Source: GWE2-42-39 sp034003625 (GTDB taxonomy: Bacteria; Bacteroidota; Bacteroidia; Bacteroidales; Prolixibacteraceae). Taken from it: a stretch of DNA of 64,000 bases. How positions within the stretch are numbered: position 1 is the stretch's first letter; the number at the start of each line of letters is the position of its first letter. Made by a program: the position numbers and the translations under genes. Positions 25,842 through 34,387 of this stretch are shown here, in pieces. The stretch spans positions 1 to 64,000 of the forward strand of contig JAVEYG010000019.1 in assembly GCA_034003625.1 (NCBI GenBank), written 5' to 3'. A model generated the notes under the pieces. That model had not been told where the DNA came from. It did no database searches and saw only the letters and a list, made by a program, of their open reading frames with translations.

Positions 25842-27479
25842 ATGTCAAAAGGATTCTATAACATACCGCATGTAAAAAACGAACCGGTAAAAACATATCT
25901 TCCGGGTTCTCCCGAAAGGATGGAAGTACAGGCAATGCTAACAGAACTTCGTTCGACAGAAACCGATATCCCGATGATCATTGGAGGAAAAGAAGTGACC
26001 ACAGACCGGAAAATCAGGATATTTCCCCCGCACGAAACCAAACATACCCTGGGATATTACTCGCAGGGAGATATCTCACATGTACAACAGGCTGTCGATG
26101 CCGCAATGGAGGCCAGGGAAAAATGGGCCGGCCTTTCGTGGCAACACCGGGCATCCGTGTTTTTAAAAGCAGCCGATTTACTGGCGGGCCCTTATCGTGC
26201 AAAAATGAATGCCGCAACCATGTTAGGACAGTCAAAAAATATTTTTCAGGCCGAGATTGATGCGGCCTGTGAACTGTCCGATTTTTTCCGTTTCGGGGTA
26301 AAGTGCATGGCCGATATCTATAAAATGCAACCTGGATCGGCTCCCGGAACTTGGAATTACAACGATTTCAGACCTTTAGAAGGATTCGTATTTGCACTTA
26401 CGCCATTTAATTTTACTTCCATTGCCGGAAACCTGCCGGCAGCGCCTGCTATGCTGGGAAATGTAGTCGTATGGAAACCTTCCAAGACAGCCATCTACTC
26501 CGCATCAGTTATTATGGAGATACTACAGGAGGCTGGCCTGCCCGACGGAGTGATCAACATGGTATTTGTTTCGGGGCCTGCCGCCGCCGATATAATTTTC
26601 AGCTCGCCCGACTTTTCCGGTATTCATTTCACCGGTTCAACAAGTGTTTTCCAAAGCATCTGGAAAACCATCGGCGAAAATATTTACAAATACAAATCAT
26701 ATCCGCGCATTGTTGGTGAAACCGGGGGCAAAGATTTTATTTTTGCTGACGGGACAGCCGACCTTCAGGCGCTTACCATTGCGATGGTACGCGGCGCGTT
26801 TGAATATCAGGGTCAGAAATGCTCGGCTGCATCGCGTGCCTACATTCCTGAAAGTATCTGGTCCAATATCAGGGAGCGCATGGGCAACGAACTGGCAACT
26901 GTAAAAATGGGGCCACCGGAAGATTTTACCAATTTTGTCAACGCAGTCATCGATGAAACATCGTTCGACAAACTGAAAAACTTTATTGACCAGGCAAAAA
27001 ATGACAACGATGCAGAAGTGATTTTTGGCGGAAACTGTGATAAATCAGTCGGTTATTTTATCGAACCAACCGTTATCCTGGCAAAAAGACCGGATTATAT
27101 CACCATGATGGAAGAACTTTTTGGCCCTGTACTTACCATATACGTGTACAAAGATGGAGAAACAGACCGGATGCTCGACATTTTGGACCGGACGTCCATT
27201 TATGCGCTTACCGGTGCAATTTTCTCGCAGGACAGGTACAACATTGAAAAATATACCAGACGATTGGAAAATACAGCCGGAAACTTTTACATCAACGATA
27301 AGCCAACCGGGGCAGTCGTAGGGCAACAGCCTTTTGGCGGTGCCCGCGGATCGGGTACCAACGACAAGGCAGGTTCTGTTTTTAACATGTTGCGGTGGGT
27401 CTCCATCCGGACAATCAAAGAAAATTTTGTACCGCCCTACGCATACACCTATCCAAACTTTCAGCCCGACAAAAAATAA
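25842..27479 (+). CDS. pruA: L-glutamate gamma-semialdehyde (1-pyrroline-5-carboxylate) dehydrogenase
   Basis: This encodes 545 residues. It oxidises glutamate semialdehyde to glutamate with NAD+, the second step of proline degradation. Visible motifs are FALTPFNFTSIAGNLPAAPA (N169-type catalytic Asn region), VWKPSKTAIYSA, IHFTGSTSVF, GETGGKDFIF (general-base Glu) and GQKCSAASRAY with catalytic Cys327. The length matches the stand-alone dehydrogenases of Bacteroidota rather than the PutA fusion. No proline dehydrogenase gene is present in the window. A strong terminator follows, so it is monocistronic. Confidence 0.95.
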   Translation: MSKGFYNIPHVKNEPVKTYLPGSPERMEVQAMLTELRSTETDIPMIIGGKEVTTDRKIRIFPPHETKHTLGYYSQGDISHVQQAVDAAMEAREKWAGLSWQHRASVFLKAADLLAGPYRAKMNAATMLGQSKNIFQAEIDAACELSDFFRFGVKCMADIYKMQPGSAPGTWNYNDFRPLEGFVFALTPFNFTSIAGNLPAAPAMLGNVVVWKPSKTAIYSASVIMEILQEAGLPDGVINMVFVSGPAAADIIFSSPDFSGIHFTGSTSVFQSIWKTIGENIYKYKSYPRIVGETGGKDFIFADGTADLQALTIAMVRGAFEYQGQKCSAASRAYIPESIWSNIRERMGNELATVKMGPPEDFTNFVNAVIDETSFDKLKNFIDQAKNDNDAEVIFGGNCDKSVGYFIEPTVILAKRPDYITMMEELFGPVLTIYVYKDGETDRMLDILDRTSIYALTGAIFSQDRYNIEKYTRRLENTAGNFYINDKPTGAVVGQQPFGGARGSGTNDKAGSVFNMLRWVSIRTIKENFVPPYAYTYPNFQPDKK

Positions 27480-27513
27480 TTATGCTGTTATGGTCTAATA
27501 GAATAAGAACACA

Positions 27514-27540
27514 GGAGATGAAACGTCATCTCCTTTTTTT
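27514..27540 (+). terminator. Rho-independent terminator after pruA
   Basis: An 8-bp perfect stem GGAGATGA / TCATCTCC with an AACG tetraloop is followed by a run of seven T (27534-27540). Confidence 0.93.
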
Positions 27541-27556
27541 GCTCCTGAAAAAAATA

Positions 27557-27564
27557 TAAATTTG
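27557..27564 (+). promoter_or_regulatory. -7 element upstream of the FtsB-like gene
   Basis: TAAATTTG fits TAnnTTTG, 23 nt before the ATG at 27588. The -33 region would fall in the T-run of the preceding terminator. Confidence 0.5.
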
Positions 27565-27587
27565 CATGAATTTCAGACAATAAAACA

Positions 27588-27890
27588 ATGAGACACATCG
27601 TCCATATCATCTGGGTAAAAGTCCGCAACAAATATTTTCTTGTTTTCGTCTCTTTTTTGATCTGGATCATGTTTTTTGATGAACACAGCCTGTTGCAACA
27701 TTATCAAAATCGTGAAAAACTCAGGCAACTGGAGGAACAGGAAGAATTTTACAGGGAGAAAATCGAAGCCGACAAACGGAAATTACATGAATTACAAACC
27801 AACGATGAAAACCTGGAAAAATTTGCCCGCGAACAATTTCAGATGAAAAAGGAAAACGAGGACATTTTTGTTATTATTGAAGAAAAATAA
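27588..27890 (+). CDS. FtsB/DivIC-type septum formation initiator
   Basis: This encodes 100 residues. A short cytoplasmic N-terminus is followed by one transmembrane helix (~16-31, FLVFVSFLIWIMFF) and a periplasmic coiled coil (~38-75, REKLRQLEEQEEFYREKIEA). The C-terminus has EKFAREQFQMKKENEDIFVI, matching the FtsB/DivIC consensus ending. It is expected to join the FtsQ-FtsL-FtsB complex that activates septal peptidoglycan synthesis. It has its own -7 element right after the pruA terminator, and no ftsL or ftsQ lies nearby. Confidence 0.9.
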   Translation: MRHIVHIIWVKVRNKYFLVFVSFLIWIMFFDEHSLLQHYQNREKLRQLEEQEEFYREKIEADKRKLHELQTNDENLEKFAREQFQMKKENEDIFVIIEEK

Positions 27891-27997
27891 TTCACTTCAC
27901 CTTGCATATAGCTTCCCTTTACGCCTTGTTTTTCTGATAAAACTCGAACTTTTTTCAAAGAAAACTTTATTCTTGCAGAAACAAAAACCTGTAAGTA

Positions 27998-28028
27998 TTT
28001 GATAGGTATCCGATTTTTGCTAAATTGG
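27998..28028 (+). promoter_or_regulatory. Promoter of the YqgE-family gene
   Basis: TTTG (27998-28001), a 19-nt spacer and TAAATTGG (28021-28028) match the Bacteroidota consensus with one mismatch, 19 nt before the ATG at 28048. Confidence 0.55.
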
Positions 28029-28047
28029 GACAGAATAAATTTAAGGA

Positions 28048-28638
28048 ATGAACCTGAACAGCGACATATTCCGCATCAAGACCAACAATGTGGAACCGGA
28101 AAAAGGAAGAATACTGATTGCTGAACCTTTTCTTCCGGGAAGCTATTTCAACCGGTCGATCATCCTTCTGGCTTCATACAGCGAGAAGGGCGCTGTAGGT
28201 TTTATCCTGAACAAACCGGTCGACTTTCCCATTCGCGACTTGTTCGATGATTTACCAGGATTCGACACCGAAGTGTATCTTGGAGGACCGGTGAGTACTG
28301 ATTCCGTATATTTTATTCACTCATTGGGCGACCGGATACCGGGCAGTACGCATATAAAAGAAACCCTTTATTGGGGCGGGGACATTGATGTACTGAAAGA
28401 TCAAATACGCTCGGGGGCCGTTGCAACCAGCCAGATACGCTTTTTTATCGGATACTCGGGGTGGGCACCTGGCCAATTAGAAGAAGAAATCAGGGAAAAC
28501 TCGTGGCTGGTTTCTGAAATGAGGCAAAGCGAAGTAATGCGCAACTCGGAACAGGAACTTTGGGAAGAAGCGGTAAAAGCTGTTGGCGGAAAATATTCCC
28601 TGTGGCTTAACTACCCTGAGAACCCTTCCCTTAATTAA
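28048..28638 (+). CDS. YqgE/AlgH family protein (DUF179)
   Basis: This encodes 196 residues. The family signature is clear: GRILIAEPFLPGSYFNRSII, GAVGFILNKPVDFPI, VYLGGPVSTDSVYFIHS and FFIGYSGWAPGQLEEEI. No enzymatic activity is established for this widespread family, although AlgH in Pseudomonas has been linked to regulation. It is soluble and cytoplasmic. It has its own promoter and is followed by 157 bp before nadB. Confidence 0.94.
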   Translation: MNLNSDIFRIKTNNVEPEKGRILIAEPFLPGSYFNRSIILLASYSEKGAVGFILNKPVDFPIRDLFDDLPGFDTEVYLGGPVSTDSVYFIHSLGDRIPGSTHIKETLYWGGDIDVLKDQIRSGAVATSQIRFFIGYSGWAPGQLEEEIRENSWLVSEMRQSEVMRNSEQELWEEAVKAVGGKYSLWLNYPENPSLN

Positions 28639-28754
28639 AATTTCAACTTCGTTTTTTCGGTGACCTTTACAAATTCATCCGGAAATCTTTGAAAAATAAA
28701 CATACACGTACCAAAACTCCGTCACTTTATCATACTCCTGTTGCTCATATTTTA

Positions 28755-28762
28755 TACCTTTG
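28755..28762 (+). promoter_or_regulatory. -7 element upstream of nadB
   Basis: TACCTTTG matches TAnnTTTG and lies 33 nt before the ATG at 28796. An in-frame start at 28760 would lie inside it. No convincing -33. Confidence 0.5.
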
Positions 28763-28795
28763 CTCCCTGTTTCAGAAAAACAAGTACTTGCTTCA

Positions 28796-30367
28796 ATGCA
28801 AATAAAACATTTTGACACCATTGTTATAGGAAGCGGCCTCGCCGGCCTTACTGCGGCATACCATGCCTCCCGGTTCGGAACAGTTGCCGTAATTACCAAA
28901 TCGCAACTCGATACCAGCAATTCATATTACGCACAAGGCGGAATCGCTGCGGTAATGGGCGAAACAGATTCGTTCGATTTGCACATACACGACACCTTAG
29001 TGGCAGGGCGCGGCCTTTGTGACTACGATGCAGTGGAAATACTGGTCAGGGAAGGACAAGAGCGGGTAAAAGAACTGATCGGGATGGGAATGAATTTCGA
29101 TCAGGAAAACGGACGTTTCGTGCTGGGGCTTGAAGGAGGGCACAGCAAACGCCGCATCCTGCACGCAGGAGGCGACGCGACAGGAAAAGCGCTCACCTGT
29201 TTCATGTTGGAGAAAGTTGTTAAACAATCCTCCATCCGCTCATTTGAATATACTGCCGCGGTAAAGCTGCTGGTCGATGGCGGATATTGTCATGGCGTAC
29301 AAGCCATTGATTTTGCCACCGGCAAAAATATCGTTTTTACTTCGCAGGCAACCATTCTGGCAACAGGCGGCCTGTCGCGGGTGTACGACCGATCAACCAA
29401 TCCGCACACGGCAACCGGAGATGGCATTGCCATGGCTTATGAGGCCGGGGCAGAAATCGCAGATGTCGAATTTATCCAGTTCCATCCTTCCGCACTTTAT
29501 TTACCCGGACAAGAGGCTTTTCTGATCAGTGAAGCGGTACGGGGCGAAGGGGCCTGGCTGCTTAACCCAAAAGGTGAACGGTTCATGAAAGACATTCATC
29601 CACAAGCAGAACTGGCACCACGCGACGTAGTGGCATTTTCAATTTACAAGCAGTTGCAAAAACATAATTGTGATTTCCTTTATTTATCGCTGGCCCATCT
29701 TGATCATGAAAAAATAAAATTACGGTTTTCCACAATTTATCAGAAACTGCTGGAATTTGGTCTTGACCTCAGCACCGATTTAATTCCTATTGCACCTGCC
29801 GCGCATTACATGGTAGGGGGCATCCGTACCGATCTGAACGGAGAAACCAATATCCCCGGTTTATTTGCCTGCGGCGAGGTGGCATCAACGGGAGTGATGG
29901 GAGCCAACAGGCTGGCCAGTAACTCACTGCTCGAATGTCTTGTGTTTGGGAAGCGGGCCAGCGAGAAAGCACACCGGAAAAATTATTCCAGATGGGAACC
30001 ATTGAACATTCGCCCCATTGAAGTTGATACAGAAAATGAAAATCTCTTTCTTGAAACAAAAAATAAAATCGCCGGAATGATGAGCCGGAACGTGGGCATT
30101 GTACGTGAAAAACCAGCTTTGGAAGAAACTATCCGGGACCTGGAAAAAATCGAAAAAATCATCCCTCCCAAAAATCCGGGATACAACTATTTAAAGATCA
30201 GACACATTGTTGATACCTGTTTGCTGATCAGCCGCGCAGCGCTTGTCCGCAAAGAAAGTCGTGGAGGACATATCCGTGGCGATTTTCAGAAACAAAACCC
30301 CGATTTCAGGGCACATATTATTCAACAAAAAAACAATAACCCGAGATTTACCGAAGTCAGAAAATGA
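28796..30367 (+). CDS. nadB: L-aspartate oxidase
   Basis: This encodes 523 residues. It oxidises aspartate to iminoaspartate with FAD, the first step of de novo NAD synthesis. The N-terminal FAD-binding GSGLAGLTAAYHA (~12-24) is followed by TSNSYYAQGGIAAV, GDATGKALT, HPSALY, LAPRDVVAFSI (active-site Arg region) and the C-terminal AAHYMVGGIRTDL, then GEVASTGVMGANRLASNSLLE. The helical C-terminal domain is complete. The start at 28796 is chosen because a -7 element overlaps the longer candidate. It overlaps nadC by 4 bp. No quinolinate synthase (nadA) gene is in the window. Confidence 0.96.
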   Translation: MQIKHFDTIVIGSGLAGLTAAYHASRFGTVAVITKSQLDTSNSYYAQGGIAAVMGETDSFDLHIHDTLVAGRGLCDYDAVEILVREGQERVKELIGMGMNFDQENGRFVLGLEGGHSKRRILHAGGDATGKALTCFMLEKVVKQSSIRSFEYTAAVKLLVDGGYCHGVQAIDFATGKNIVFTSQATILATGGLSRVYDRSTNPHTATGDGIAMAYEAGAEIADVEFIQFHPSALYLPGQEAFLISEAVRGEGAWLLNPKGERFMKDIHPQAELAPRDVVAFSIYKQLQKHNCDFLYLSLAHLDHEKIKLRFSTIYQKLLEFGLDLSTDLIPIAPAAHYMVGGIRTDLNGETNIPGLFACGEVASTGVMGANRLASNSLLECLVFGKRASEKAHRKNYSRWEPLNIRPIEVDTENENLFLETKNKIAGMMSRNVGIVREKPALEETIRDLEKIEKIIPPKNPGYNYLKIRHIVDTCLLISRAALVRKESRGGHIRGDFQKQNPDFRAHIIQQKNNNPRFTEVRK

Positions 30368-31215
30368 AGATGAACGACGTAGAATTAAAAGCCGCCCGCG
30401 TTTTGATTGATTTGGCATTGGCAGAAGATGTGGCAAACGGCGATATCACCACCGACAACTTAATACCCGCTTCAAGCAGGAGAAAAGCAAAAATGGTGGC
30501 CAAAGCCGATGGCGTTGTAGCCGGGCTGGAAGTGGCTGAAATGGTTTTCCGAAGCTTCGACCAAAATTTAACATGGAATATAAAAATCGCTGATGGCGGC
30601 ATGGTGAAAAAAGGCGACGTAATTGTTGAATTTGAAGCAACCTACCGTGCCCTGCTCACCGGCGAACGGACCGCCCTGAATTTTTTGCAGCGCATGTCGG
30701 GGATTGCAACTATGTCGAACAAATATGCTGAGGCAGTGAAAGATTTTAAAACCGAAATTCTGGATACCCGAAAAACATTACCGGGATTTCGGCTACTGGA
30801 TAAATACGCGGTAAAAACCGGCGGTTCGTCAAATCACCGGCTTGGTTTATACGACATGGTAATGATCAAGGATAACCACATTGAAGTGGCAGGCGGTATC
30901 ACACAGGCCATCACTGAAATACGAAAAAGAATTGCTCCAAACATTAAAATTGAAGTGGAGACCACCACACTGGAACAGGTGCAGGAAGCAATCAATACCG
31001 GGGCCGACATGATCATGCTCGATAACATGGACAATGCAACCATGAAAAAAGCCGTTGAAATGATTGCCGGGCGCGCCAAAGTAGAAGCATCGGGAAACAT
31101 GACGCTCGAACGGTTAAGGGAAGTGGCCGCCACAGGTGTCGATTATATATCAATCGGCGCCCTGACCCATTCGGTGAAGGCGCTCGACATCAGCCAACAA
31201 TTGGAAGATTTATGA
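30364..31215 (+). CDS. nadC: Nicotinate-nucleotide pyrophosphorylase (carboxylating)
   Basis: This encodes 283 residues. It converts quinolinate and PRPP to nicotinate mononucleotide and CO2. The motifs FLQRMSGIATMSNKY, ILDTRKTLPGFRLLDKYAVK, GGSSNHRLGLYDMVMIKDNH, IEVETTTLEQ and MLDNM, with the ending YISIGALTHSVKALDIS, are all conserved, so the active site is intact. It overlaps nadB (ATGA) on one side and coaX (ATGA) on the other, forming a tightly coupled nadB-nadC-coaX operon. Confidence 0.97.
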   Translation: MKMNDVELKAARVLIDLALAEDVANGDITTDNLIPASSRRKAKMVAKADGVVAGLEVAEMVFRSFDQNLTWNIKIADGGMVKKGDVIVEFEATYRALLTGERTALNFLQRMSGIATMSNKYAEAVKDFKTEILDTRKTLPGFRLLDKYAVKTGGSSNHRLGLYDMVMIKDNHIEVAGGITQAITEIRKRIAPNIKIEVETTTLEQVQEAINTGADMIMLDNMDNATMKKAVEMIAGRAKVEASGNMTLERLREVAATGVDYISIGALTHSVKALDISQQLEDL

Positions 31216-31940
31216 ACCTGATTATCGACATCGGAAACTCGCGCACAAAGATTGCGCTTTTCAACGACAGCGACCTGATGTTTAACCTGTCGCTCGACGA
31301 ACTGACCCCGGCAAACATAAAAATGCTGCTCGACGAGCATCCTTCGCTGGACAAAGCGATCCTTTCAGCAACCAAACCCTTTTCGCCGGAATTAAAAAAA
31401 ATTCTTACTGAAAAATTCAGCCTGTTTATCGAACTCGACCACCAGACGCTGATCCCCATCGAAAATTTATACGAAAGCAAGGAAACGCTTGGCAAAGACC
31501 GGTTGGCTACCGCAATCGGGGCAAACGAACTGTTCCCCGATCAAAATCTCCTGATTATTGACGCAGGTACCGCGATCACATTCGACCTCGTTAATTCAAA
31601 AAACCAGTTTTTGGGTGGCAACATTTCTCCCGGACTGGAAATGCGTTTTAAAGCGTTAAACACTTTTACCGGAAAACTTCCGCTGGTCGAACCGGGAGAT
31701 GAATTCCCTCTGTTTGGAAGAAACACTCCAGAAGCAATCCGATCGGGAGTACAAAACGGAATTTTGTTTGAAGTGGAACAGTACATTCAAACCATAAACA
31801 AAAATTACGAAAATTTAAAAGTTATTATTACAGGTGGAGATGCAAAATTCTTTGATAAAAAATTAAAAAATTCCATATTTGTACACTTTAATTTGACCCT
31901 CATAGGGTTAAACCGGATTTTGGAGTTCAACAACCGATAA
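31212..31940 (+). CDS. coaX: Type III pantothenate kinase
   Basis: This encodes 242 residues. The ASKHA-type fold is shown by LIIDIGNSRTKIALF at the N-terminus, GKDRLATAIGA near residue 96, LIIDAGTAITFDLV near 115 and FLGGNISPGLEMR near 135. It phosphorylates pantothenate in CoA synthesis; type III enzymes use a monovalent cation and are not feedback-inhibited by CoA. It is last in the nadB-nadC-coaX operon, pairing two cofactor pathways. In related genomes the block continues to lptC, as seen downstream here after a 226-bp gap. Confidence 0.95.
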   Translation: MNLIIDIGNSRTKIALFNDSDLMFNLSLDELTPANIKMLLDEHPSLDKAILSATKPFSPELKKILTEKFSLFIELDHQTLIPIENLYESKETLGKDRLATAIGANELFPDQNLLIIDAGTAITFDLVNSKNQFLGGNISPGLEMRFKALNTFTGKLPLVEPGDEFPLFGRNTPEAIRSGVQNGILFEVEQYIQTINKNYENLKVIITGGDAKFFDKKLKNSIFVHFNLTLIGLNRILEFNNR

Positions 31941-32166
31941 AATCAGGTTTTGTGATCATGCACGGTGGAATTTCCACGGGGGGCATTTTTAACCCTGTAC
32001 ATGAGATCGTCGTTTTGGCACAGGATTTGGGCACAGGAGAATGAAAGCTCCGAAAAGTATTGCAGAACAATATGTGGATGGCCATCGGGAAAAGAATCTG
32101 CAACACTGCGTTGAAAATGAAAATTTATTAAGAAAACAAAATAGTACAAATTATTGATTGACCGAT

Positions 32167-33801
32167 ATGAAAAGGACTTTATTAAAAACAATTACTCTCT
32201 CCGCGATACTTGTCGTACTGATGAGCTTGGGTTCACCGGCCCAGCGGGTTATTACAGGTACCGTTTACAGGGAAGGCAAACCGGCAGCAGGGGTGACGGT
32301 TGAAGCTCACAAATCATCGGAGTCGTTTATGACAAGTTTTGATGGGAAATATACGATCAATGCCGACCCGAAAACCAAATTTTTAAAATTTACGTTTATC
32401 GACGACAGCCGTAAGTTTGACATTGAAGGGAAAGAAGGAGATGTGTTCGATTTTAGTTTCGACGGGATTATTCCACAGAAGGAAGAATTACAGGAAACCG
32501 GGGTGGTCCTGAGAACCCACGAAGAACTTGTAAACACAGATAATGACCGTAACTACATGAGCAACCTGACCATGTACGACCAGTTTTACCGGCAGAAAGA
32601 CTATAAATCGGCATTGGGCCCGTGGCGTATACTCTACCGGGTATACCCGAAATCGACCAAAAACATTTATTTGCATGGATGCAATATGTTTGAAGACAAA
32701 TTCAATAATGCAACCAGTTGGACAGAGAAAAATTTTTATATCGATTCAATAATGAACGTCTACGACAAGCGCGTCAAATATTTTGGGGAAAAAGGTTTTG
32801 TCCGCGGCCGTCAGGGCGTCGATTACATTAAATTCAAAATACAGAATGAAAACTGGACCGATGACCAGTTGAAAGATATTTTCAAAAAAGGGTATGGTTA
32901 TCTCGATGAAGCGATAAAAGAAGAAGGCGATAAAACCGAGACCCCGGTTTTGGTGGTTTATATGCAGGCGACCAGCCGTTTGTTTAAATTGGGAGATCTC
33001 CCGAAAGAAAAAGTGTTGGAAAACTACCAGCTCGCAAGCGATATCCTTGACAAATATATTGCTGCATCGCCCGGCGAGACCAAATACACCGATTCAAAAA
33101 AAGCAACTGATGAAATCTTCGAAGGGAGCGGGGCTGCCGACTGCGAAGCCCTGATCAGGTTGTACGAGCCTAAATTCGACGAACTGGCCGCCGACCTCAA
33201 CAGGCTGAAAAAGGTACTTCGCATGCTCGACAAACAGGAATGTACCGACAGTGAGCTGTTTGCCATCGCTTCCGAAAAGTTGTATGCTTTGGAACCGTCG
33301 CCCGAAGCAGCGTTCAATATGGGGCGCCTGTTCATGAAACGGAACGATATTGCCAAGGGGAAAGACTATTATTTGCAGGCTATTGCTGCTGAAAAAGATG
33401 CGATCTTGCTGAGCAAATATTATTTCGAACTTGGGACATACACATTTGCTTCTGAGCATAATTTCCAGGAAGCCGCCAATTATTTGCGCAAGGCGCTGGC
33501 AAACGATCCGAACAATGCCAAGGCATTGCTTGTGTTAGGCGATGTGTTTGCAGCTTATTCAAAATCTTACGGAGAAAAGGAAATCGATCATTCGAGCCTG
33601 TTCTGGCTGGCAGTCGATTATTTTAACAAAGCCAAACGGATCGATCCTGAACAAACCGCGAAAGCCAACGAAAAAATTGCTACCTATTCACAGTATTTCC
33701 CCGACCGGGAAACCTTGTTCTTTGAAGGGTTCCAGGAAGGGCAGTCGTACCGGATCGGCAGCTGGATCAATGAAACAACAACAATCCGTGCAAGAAAGTA
33801 A
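32167..33801 (+). CDS. Secreted TPR protein with N-terminal carboxypeptidase-like domain
   Basis: This encodes 544 residues from the ATG at 32167. It has a signal peptide (TLLKTITLSAILVVLMSLGS, cleavage near PAQ). Residues ~25-100 resemble a carboxypeptidase-D regulatory-like beta-sandwich (ITGTVYREGKPAAGVTVEAH, FDGKYTINAD), and the rest is helical with tetratricopeptide-like repeats (PEAAFNMGRLFMKRNDIAKG, AANYLRKALANDPNNAKALL). It is probably periplasmic and may serve as a scaffold. It lies between coaX and lptC and overlaps lptC by 32 bp. That position suggests an envelope-assembly role; the specific function is unknown. Confidence 0.86.
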   Translation: MKRTLLKTITLSAILVVLMSLGSPAQRVITGTVYREGKPAAGVTVEAHKSSESFMTSFDGKYTINADPKTKFLKFTFIDDSRKFDIEGKEGDVFDFSFDGIIPQKEELQETGVVLRTHEELVNTDNDRNYMSNLTMYDQFYRQKDYKSALGPWRILYRVYPKSTKNIYLHGCNMFEDKFNNATSWTEKNFYIDSIMNVYDKRVKYFGEKGFVRGRQGVDYIKFKIQNENWTDDQLKDIFKKGYGYLDEAIKEEGDKTETPVLVVYMQATSRLFKLGDLPKEKVLENYQLASDILDKYIAASPGETKYTDSKKATDEIFEGSGAADCEALIRLYEPKFDELAADLNRLKKVLRMLDKQECTDSELFAIASEKLYALEPSPEAAFNMGRLFMKRNDIAKGKDYYLQAIAAEKDAILLSKYYFELGTYTFASEHNFQEAANYLRKALANDPNNAKALLVLGDVFAAYSKSYGEKEIDHSSLFWLAVDYFNKAKRIDPEQTAKANEKIATYSQYFPDRETLFFEGFQEGQSYRIGSWINETTTIRARK

Positions 33802-34378
33802 TTGTATCCGGAAAATATTTATCAGAAAAAGCATTGTAACCCTTTTCTCAGGGGTTACAATGCTTTTGTTTTCATGCGAAAACGATATTCAAAAGATAAA
33901 AGAGTTTGCTGATCTGCAAAACCAGCCCAGCGTGGTTTCCGAGGGTTTTGAGATGATCTATTCCGACTCCACGGTCATACGGTATAAGTTAAATACTCCC
34001 AAACTGGTTCTGCAGGAAAATACTGAAATTCCCTACATTGAATACCCTGAAGGCGTCCATATCGAAAAATACGACGTACGGATGAACATCACAGCCAGTA
34101 TCCGGTCGAACTACGCCAAATATTATACAAAAGAAGAACGCTGGGAAGCAAAAAACAATGTGGTCGCGGTAAATGCCAGCGGCGATACATTAAAAACCGA
34201 ACAACTGCTGTGGGATGAAAATAAAGGGAAGATTTATTCCGATGAGTTTGTCAAGATTATCCGGGCCGACCAGATTATGACGGGTATAGGGCTCGAAGCC
34301 AACCAGGACTTTTCAAACTGGAAAATTAAAAACCCGAAAGGGACAATTTACGTTGAAGTAAATGAAGGGGAGCAATAA
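33770..34378 (+). CDS. lptC: LPS export protein LptC (lipoprotein)
   Basis: This encodes 202 residues. The ATG at 33770 lies 32 bp inside the preceding gene and gives a basic, hydrophobic leader with lipobox LLFSC (Cys36). The mature part is beta-rich (SEGFEMIYSDSTVIRYKLNT, EYPEGVHIEKYD, SIRSNYAKYYTKEERWEAKN, KGKIYSDEFVKII), the jellyroll pattern of LptC, which bridges LptBFG to LptA in lipopolysaccharide transport. A longer in-frame ORF to 33542 overlaps the TPR gene too far to be real. It is followed by the CNNM/CBS gene after 9 bp. Confidence 0.88.
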   Translation: MKQQQSVQESNCIRKIFIRKSIVTLFSGVTMLLFSCENDIQKIKEFADLQNQPSVVSEGFEMIYSDSTVIRYKLNTPKLVLQENTEIPYIEYPEGVHIEKYDVRMNITASIRSNYAKYYTKEERWEAKNNVVAVNASGDTLKTEQLLWDENKGKIYSDEFVKIIRADQIMTGIGLEANQDFSNWKIKNPKGTIYVEVNEGEQ

Positions 34379-34387
34379 ACCTGGCCT

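Noticed and set aside
31943..32191. 82-codon minus-strand frame between coaX and the TPR gene, and a 38-codon plus-strand frame at 32041-32157
   Set aside because: Neither shows a family motif. The plus-strand one has a GGAG nearby, but that is weak evidence in Bacteroidota.
33542..33769. Long N-terminal extension of lptC
   Set aside because: It overlaps the TPR gene by more than 250 bp in another frame and would place the lipoprotein signal far inside the protein.
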